From positions 1 to 64,000 of the forward strand of contig NZ_QWEG01000002.1 of the NCBI RefSeq assembly GCF_003515685.1: 64,000 bases of DNA. The letters run 5' to 3'. The notes under the pieces were generated by a model. That model did not search any database and was not told the origin of the DNA. It saw only the letters and a list, made by a program, of their open reading frames with translations. The DNA is from Neobacillus notoginsengisoli. Lineage in GTDB: Bacteria > Bacillota > Bacilli > Bacillales > Cytobacillaceae. A program made the position numbers and the translations under genes. Positions 59,869 through 64,000 of the stretch are shown piece by piece; position 1 is the first letter of the stretch; every line of letters begins with the position of its first letter.

Positions 59869-59916
59869 TTGTAACCCGTTACAACGAATTCTAAACGCCC
59901 TCTGTTCAATTGTCAA
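59869..59916 (-). promoter_or_regulatory. rbs operon promoter and RbsR operator
   Basis: The minus strand has TTGACA (59916-59911), 17 nt and TAGAAT (59893-59888). The palindrome TTGTAACCCGTTACAA (59869-59884) covers the start site, a classic LacI-family repression position. The leader to rbsR is about 175 nt. The gap 59706-60060 holds this promoter, the palindrome and the cre-like site. Confidence 0.88.
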
Positions 59917-60060
59917 CAAGACAGAAATAATTATTGGTTTTTCGCCCGGAAAGTCTGCCCGGCATTGAAAAATAGGTTACACTAGAAAGTGAGAGTGAAA
60001 GATTTGGAGAGGTTCTCTTTTTCGCTTTTTTCACCAACAACGGAACCGGAGATAAGATTA

Positions 60061-61221
60061 ATGGATAAATTTCAAAAAAACTATTTTGATACGACGCTCT
60101 TGTTTATCATATTCCTGTTTATGATCATTAGTTGCATATCGGTTTACAGCTCGCAAAAATATCTGCCTTATCAAGATAACTTTGCTTTGAAACAGGCTGT
60201 TTGGTTTGTGGCTGGACTAGGTTTTTCGTCCATCATTTACTTGTTTGATTTTGAACAAATAAAACGGATTTCGCCTTTTGTTTATATTTTTGGCATATTG
60301 GTCCTCCTTGCACTTTTTCTTGCGCCTGAGCCATTTGCAAAAGAAATTAAAGGAGCGAAGGCATGGTTCCTGATTCCTGGCTTTGGTTCGCTTCAGCCTT
60401 CCGAATTTATGAAAGTATTCCTGATCCTTTTCGTTGGCAAGATCATCGTCAATCATAATGAACTGTATTTTCATCGTACTACAGGCACAGATTTACTTTT
60501 GCTATGTAAAATCGGCTTGGCCACTGCCTTGCCTCTCGCCTTTATTTTACTTCAGCCGGATGCCGGCACTGCGATGGTGGTCACGGTCATTGTCATCGGG
60601 ATGATCTTTGTTTCAGGAATCAATTGGCGGATCATTGCATTATTGGGTATCCTTGCCGCAGTCCTGCTCGGCGGCCTTGTGTATATTTATATCGAGACCC
60701 CGGATTTATTGCTGCTTGTCCTTGATCAGTACCAGCTAAACAGGGTTGACGCCTGGCTCCATCCATTTAAATACAGGGACGGAATTTCCTATCAGCTTGC
60801 AAATTCCATCCTGGCCATTGGCTCTGGCACGATGTATGGCAAAGGCTTTCATGGGGCTCAAGTAATTGTCCCTGAAGCTCATTCAGACTTTATTTTCACG
60901 ATCATCGGCGAAGAATTCGGTTTCTTCGGAGCCAGCATCGTCATTTCGCTATACTTTATCTTAATCTATCGAATCATCGTCATCGCATTGCAAAACAAGG
61001 GACAATACGAAAGCATTATCGCCACCGGCGTCATCTCCATGCTCACGTTCCATATTTTCGAAAATATTGGCATGGTCATCGGCCTCGTCCCCATAACAGG
61101 AATCCCGCTCCCGCTCCTCAGCTACGGCGGAAGCTCCCTGCTCAGCACACTGCTAGCCCTATCGATCATCCTCAACATCTCCGCCAAAACCAAAAAATAC
61201 ATGTTTGGGGAAGATGACTGA
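60061..61221 (+). CDS. RodA/FtsW/SpoVE-family SEDS protein
   Basis: 386 residues from the ATG at 60061 (GGAG upstream); a GTG at 59989 would add 24 residues. About ten helices. SEDS signatures: ISVYSSQKYLPYQDNFALKQ, GFGSLQPSEFMKVFLILFVG, LLQPDAGTAMVVTVIVIG (catalytic-type Asp), PEAHSDFIFTIIGEEFGFFG and GIPLPLLSYGGSSLL. SEDS proteins are peptidoglycan glycosyltransferases working with a class B PBP; which cell-cycle role this paralogue has is unclear. Monocistronic. Confidence 0.93.
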   Translation: MDKFQKNYFDTTLLFIIFLFMIISCISVYSSQKYLPYQDNFALKQAVWFVAGLGFSSIIYLFDFEQIKRISPFVYIFGILVLLALFLAPEPFAKEIKGAKAWFLIPGFGSLQPSEFMKVFLILFVGKIIVNHNELYFHRTTGTDLLLLCKIGLATALPLAFILLQPDAGTAMVVTVIVIGMIFVSGINWRIIALLGILAAVLLGGLVYIYIETPDLLLLVLDQYQLNRVDAWLHPFKYRDGISYQLANSILAIGSGTMYGKGFHGAQVIVPEAHSDFIFTIIGEEFGFFGASIVISLYFILIYRIIVIALQNKGQYESIIATGVISMLTFHIFENIGMVIGLVPITGIPLPLLSYGGSSLLSTLLALSIILNISAKTKKYMFGEDD

Positions 61222-61278
61222 AGCAGGGGACGGTTCCAGTGCCTCACTGCAAGCCGGCAAACAGTTTGAAGCAACAGA

Positions 61279-61314
61279 AAAAGCGCCTCCAAAAATCTGG
61301 AGGCGCCTTTTTTG
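61279..61314. terminator. Bidirectional terminator between the SEDS and peptide genes
   Basis: GCGCCTCC/GGAGGCGC stem flanked by A- and T-runs. It serves both the rightward SEDS gene and the leftward regulator-peptide unit. Confidence 0.85.
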
Positions 61315-61331
61315 CCGCAATAGAAGTACGT

Positions 61332-61463
61332 TTATAGCGGCGGATGAATCGGATGTGAAAGCGGCGGGTGAATCGGATGCGCAGATGCCTGGGACGGCGC
61401 AGCACCAGCTGCAAACAAACCTAGAGTAAAGACAGTGCAAACAACAATAAAAGCCTTTTTCAT
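61332..61463 (-). CDS. Exported signalling peptide precursor with duplicated HPIHPPL
   Basis: 43 residues, MKKAFIVVCTVFTLGLFAAG then AAPSQASA and HPIHPPLSHPIHPPL. AAAGGAGG lies eight bases before the ATG. The N-terminus is a clean Sec signal (MKK, hydrophobic core, A-S-A cleavage site). The mature part is two identical heptapeptides joined by Ser. It starts 13 nt after the stop of an NprR/PlcR-type regulator gene, the arrangement of Rap-Phr, PlcR-PapR and NprR-NprX cassettes. Processing would give the heptapeptide, the typical RNPP ligand size. Function is inferred. Confidence 0.85.
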   Translation of the reverse strand: MKKAFIVVCTVFTLGLFAAGAAPSQASAHPIHPPLSHPIHPPL

Positions 61464-61476
61464 TATTTTTCCTCCT

Positions 61477-62697
61477 TTAGCTTATCTTATTTAAATAATA
61501 GACTGCCTTTTCAAACATTTCCATCTTTATGAAGTAGTTTGCTAAAAATTTGTAAAAATGCTCCAAGTCGTCCCGATGTTCTTTCCCTTCCTCTAGGAGT
61601 GGAATCACCTTGGTTTCAAGAAGCTCAAATGCCTTTGGGTCTGCATCTTCAAGCATCAGATAGAATGTACTAAGCAGGAGATATTTATTGCTTTCAAGTT
61701 TTTCTGCCAGCTCGAGAACTTCTTCAAAGCACTGTTTTGCCTCTTTCCGTTCACCTTCCGAATGCTTTGTCTCTCCGATAGCATATAATGTAACCAAGTA
61801 ATTTATGTTTTTTTCCTCTTGCATTGATAAACTTTTTTCAAAAAAACGAACGGCATCTTCAGACCTATTCATCTTTCTCTGTAAAAATCCCATATTATGA
61901 TAAATTTGTGGAAGCAGATTTGTTTCCTTCAATAGCTCCGCATTCCGAATTAAATGTTCAAAACACGATGAAGCTTCTTCATAAATTTTTGAATGGGTGA
62001 AGTTGATTCCTAGCAGCATTAGCGTATGGAGAATCCTCTTGAAATTATGCTGTTCCATAAAGTGCTGAAGGGCTTTTTTGCCGAAATGAATAACGTGTCC
62101 GGGCTGCAGCATATGGCTTTTCGCAAACGCGCGGTGGTAGAGAAATTCCCCATTATTGATTCCGACCGCAAACTCCTCATCAAGCTTTTCAAGAATCAAA
62201 TCGGCTTGATGGTACCTCGCCTGCCTCATCAGATAGATGCTTGTAAAGTAATCAAACAAATTCCTTTCCTGGCGCGAGAAATTTTTCAGGTGCTTCTTCA
62301 ACAAATCATGCTGCACTTCGGCCGCAACGTCCTCCCCTTTAAAGAGCATATATCTGTATTTATACAACTCGTATGTATAAATATAGGGAGTAAACGGAAT
62401 CAGGCCGCCAAGCTCCTTCAGTCGGGAATAAATACGGTCAGCCTCCGTTTTTATTTGGAAAGTCATTTTGTCATCAAAGTCATCAAGTAATGTTTTGATT
62501 TCTTTCTCCTGGCCTGCAACATCCTCAATTTTAACTCCCAGCCTCTCAAGCAGCAGGGCAATTGTTTCTTTGTTTCCTTCTTTTGAATTATGTTCGATTT
62601 TGCTTAAATGCGGAATGGAACAAATTCCTTCTGCAAGCTCTTTTTGCGTCATCCCCCTTTGCGTCCTGTAATATTTGATTAAGGGCCCAAAGTCCAT
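61477..62697 (-). CDS. RNPP-type (NprR-like) HTH-TPR quorum-sensing regulator
   Basis: 406 residues from the ATG at 62697, favoured because GGTGAG precedes it and the promoter leaves only 9 nt before the ATG at 62718. XRE-type HTH at about 1-60 (IKYYRTQRGMTQKELAEGIC, SIPHLSKIEHNSKEGNKETI). About eight to nine TPR-like helical repeats follow (IYHNMGFLQRKMNRSEDAVR, FFEKSLSMQEEKN). The architecture equals NprR/PlcR, which bind imported oligopeptides in the TPR groove. The peptide gene lies immediately downstream. A secreted subtilisin gene lies just upstream. Confidence 0.9.
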   Translation of the reverse strand: MDFGPLIKYYRTQRGMTQKELAEGICSIPHLSKIEHNSKEGNKETIALLLERLGVKIEDVAGQEKEIKTLLDDFDDKMTFQIKTEADRIYSRLKELGGLIPFTPYIYTYELYKYRYMLFKGEDVAAEVQHDLLKKHLKNFSRQERNLFDYFTSIYLMRQARYHQADLILEKLDEEFAVGINNGEFLYHRAFAKSHMLQPGHVIHFGKKALQHFMEQHNFKRILHTLMLLGINFTHSKIYEEASSCFEHLIRNAELLKETNLLPQIYHNMGFLQRKMNRSEDAVRFFEKSLSMQEEKNINYLVTLYAIGETKHSEGERKEAKQCFEEVLELAEKLESNKYLLLSTFYLMLEDADPKAFELLETKVIPLLEEGKEHRDDLEHFYKFLANYFIKMEMFEKAVYYLNKIS

Positions 62698-62733
62698 AAG
62701 CTCACCAACCGTTTTCATATTACTCTATCACTT

Positions 62734-62762
62734 ATTATAGAAAATAATACAATATTATTCAA
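62734..62762 (-). promoter_or_regulatory. Promoter and palindromic operator of the RNPP regulator
   Basis: The minus strand has TTGAAT (62762-62757), 17 nt and TATAAT (62739-62734). Between them lies the perfect inverted repeat AATAATA-caa-TATTATT (62743-62759), suited to a dimeric XRE repressor. Autoregulation is an inference. Confidence 0.72.
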
Positions 62763-62800
62763 AATTATTCGACTTTTACTGAAAAATGGGACTAAACGCC

Positions 62801-62828
62801 CAAAACCATCCGGCTTTTTGCCGGATGG
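62801..62828 (-). terminator. Terminator of the subtilisin gene
   Basis: CCATCCGGC/GCCGGATGG stem with AAAAA loop and TTTTG tail on the minus strand. Confidence 0.8.
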
Positions 62829-62844
62829 CATTGGGGATATTAGA

Positions 62845-64000
62845 CTATTTTACTCGCGGGAAGCCGAATCCGGAGGCGTAGTCATCCCCGGTTGCCGCTC
62901 CTGTTCCGCCTTTTATGTCATATTGCTTTGCTCTGTTCTGAAGCTCGGTGCGAAGCTGGACATTGCTGAGTGATTTATTGGCAGACCAGATTTTCGCTGC
63001 AAGACCCGCAATGTGCGGAGTTGCCATTGATGTACCGCTCATTGTCGTATAACCGCCGCTAGTAGAAGTGGAGTAAATTGAACCTCCTGGCGCAGAAAGC
63101 TCGATATCGCGTTCCTGTATTCTATAGTCACCGGCTGTTGCAGGGTTTCCTCGAGAAGAGAAGTCCGAAACCTTATGGGTGCCGTTGACAAATGTATTAT
63201 CAAGAGATGCGACAGCAATCGCATTCACAAGCGCCCCTGGATAGCCAATCGTATTCGATCTTGGGCCGTCATTTCCTGCAGCTGCTACAACGAGAGTGCC
63301 TTTTCCATACGCATAATCTACCGCACTCGCAATCAATGAATCTTTCCCACTTGATCCAAGCGACATTGAAATGACTGTTTTCACACCTAATCGGCTCGCC
63401 TCATCGGCCGCGTGGCGGATTGCGGCGGCAATATCATCGGAATAGCCCGATCCGCGGTCGTTCAGAACCTTGTATGCCCAAAGCTCAGATTGAGGGGCAA
63501 CTCCGTAAATTCCAAGGCCGTCATATCCTCCGTTAGCAAGGACCGTCCCTGCAACATGGGTGCCATGGCCATTTCTATCGTTACATACCCCATTAACAAG
63601 AGGGTTGGATGCCTGGGTAAAGTCCTTGCACTGCTCCGCATTGTCCCGAAGATCAATATGGCCCGTATTTACTCCTGTATCGAGTACCGCAACTTTAATG
63701 CCATCCCCGCCTGAGGTCTTCGTAATTGCAGAATCATTATAAATGGCTTTGATGCCCCATGGTACCTGCTGGGACGGAACTGCCTGGATGGAAGCGCCTG
63801 GCTTTGCAGTTGCCCTGCTGTCGAGCTGGACCTCCTCAACAAGTTCGATTTTCAGATTTTTGTTTTTTTGGAGGGCTTTGTACTGGCTTTCATTGACGGT
63901 TGTCGTAAAGCCGGCCGCACCGAAATCCCAACGCTGGCCAACACTTTGTTTGGCCTTTGCCTTTTCAGAGCTTGGACCCTGGATGAAAACACGGTAGGAA
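62845..64000 (-). CDS. Subtilisin-like serine protease (S8), 5' part outside window
   Basis: The frame is open from the window edge to the stop at 62845, about 385 residues. It begins inside an I9-type propeptide (SYRVFIQGPSSEKAKAKQSV, then ESQYKALQKNKNLKIELVEE). The catalytic triad is Asp in IKVAVLDTGVNTG, His in NGHGTHVAGTVL and Ser in MSGTSMATPHIAGLAA, with the oxyanion Asn in VVAAAGNDGP. Secreted alkaline-protease type. The N-terminal signal lies beyond 64000. It is upstream of the peptide-sensing regulator, so it is a candidate target of that system. Confidence 0.95.
   Translation of the reverse strand, partial: SYRVFIQGPSSEKAKAKQSVGQRWDFGAAGFTTTVNESQYKALQKNKNLKIELVEEVQLDSRATAKPGASIQAVPSQQVPWGIKAIYNDSAITKTSGGDGIKVAVLDTGVNTGHIDLRDNAEQCKDFTQASNPLVNGVCNDRNGHGTHVAGTVLANGGYDGLGIYGVAPQSELWAYKVLNDRGSGYSDDIAAAIRHAADEASRLGVKTVISMSLGSSGKDSLIASAVDYAYGKGTLVVAAAGNDGPRSNTIGYPGALVNAIAVASLDNTFVNGTHKVSDFSSRGNPATAGDYRIQERDIELSAPGGSIYSTSTSGGYTTMSGTSMATPHIAGLAAKIWSANKSLSNVQLRTELQNRAKQYDIKGGTGAATGDDYASGFGFPRVK

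Noticed and set aside
61205-61440. Frames on either strand overlapping the peptide gene region
   Set aside because: They cross the bidirectional terminator and have no RBS, whereas the 43-residue minus-strand frame has a strong RBS and a signal peptide.

Overview
The window is a stretch of chromosome from an endospore-forming Bacillaceae bacterium. Supporting this are a Bacillus-type rrn leader, CotD- and CotF-type spore coat proteins, low-to-moderate GC, strong AGGAGG-type ribosome binding sites, a perfect PerR box, a 6S-1-like RNA and dispersed intergenic repeats of the kind found in Bacillus relatives. I do not name a species.

Layout. 1-750: 5' end of a 16S rRNA gene (leftward) with its leader and tandem promoters. 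750-4000: a decayed GNAT gene, a DMT transporter, an MgtC-family protein, tRNA-Ala and a LapA-domain protein. 4049-11545: one leftward operon for a complete Tad/Flp pilus (flp pilin, prepilin peptidase, TadE, TadG, CpaB, CpaE, CpaF, TadB, TadC), ending with a SinR-like regulator. 11.8-20.4 kb: housekeeping and accessory genes (DUF192, cysteine hydrolase, DedA, DEAD-box helicase, LysR, GNAT, TrmO). 19.6-22.4 kb: an ABC exporter locus wrecked by an IS605-type TnpB element and a frameshift. 23.2-27.6 kb: three tRNAs that all have C34 anticodons, then Dps, YceI, a C39-like peptidase and a PerR-box catalase. 27.7-31.4 kb: an HtrA protease and a two-component system. 33.0-38.2 kb: an SGNH hydrolase with a non-canonical start, a 6S RNA, an ABC1 kinase/phasin-like pair, and an array of 52-bp hairpin repeats. 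39-46.5 kb: a formate/nitrite channel behind an Fnr box, then a cobalamin-riboswitch operon pairing an ECF transporter with two surface proteins built from transcobalamin-like domains. 46.6-53.8 kb: transporters, coat proteins, an SH3b/C39 protein, a PLP enzyme and a cold-shock protein. 54-59.9 kb: the ribose operon rbsRKDACB. 60-64 kb: a RodA-family protein, a quorum-sensing-like pair (NprR-type HTH/TPR regulator plus a 43-residue exported peptide) and a subtilisin cut by the window edge.

The most novel items are: (1) the regulator/peptide pair, whose 43-residue precursor has a signal peptide followed by two identical heptapeptides HPIHPPL; (2) the riboswitch-controlled B12 capture operon with a wall-anchored protein resembling a domain-swapped transcobalamin; (3) the exact 52-bp hairpin array upstream of the phasin-like/ABC1 operon; (4) the extreme over-representation of the palindrome TTTTGCAAAA, with at least 15 exact copies; and (5) the TnpB element whose two ends sit in different parts of the ABC ATPase gene, implying a deletion.
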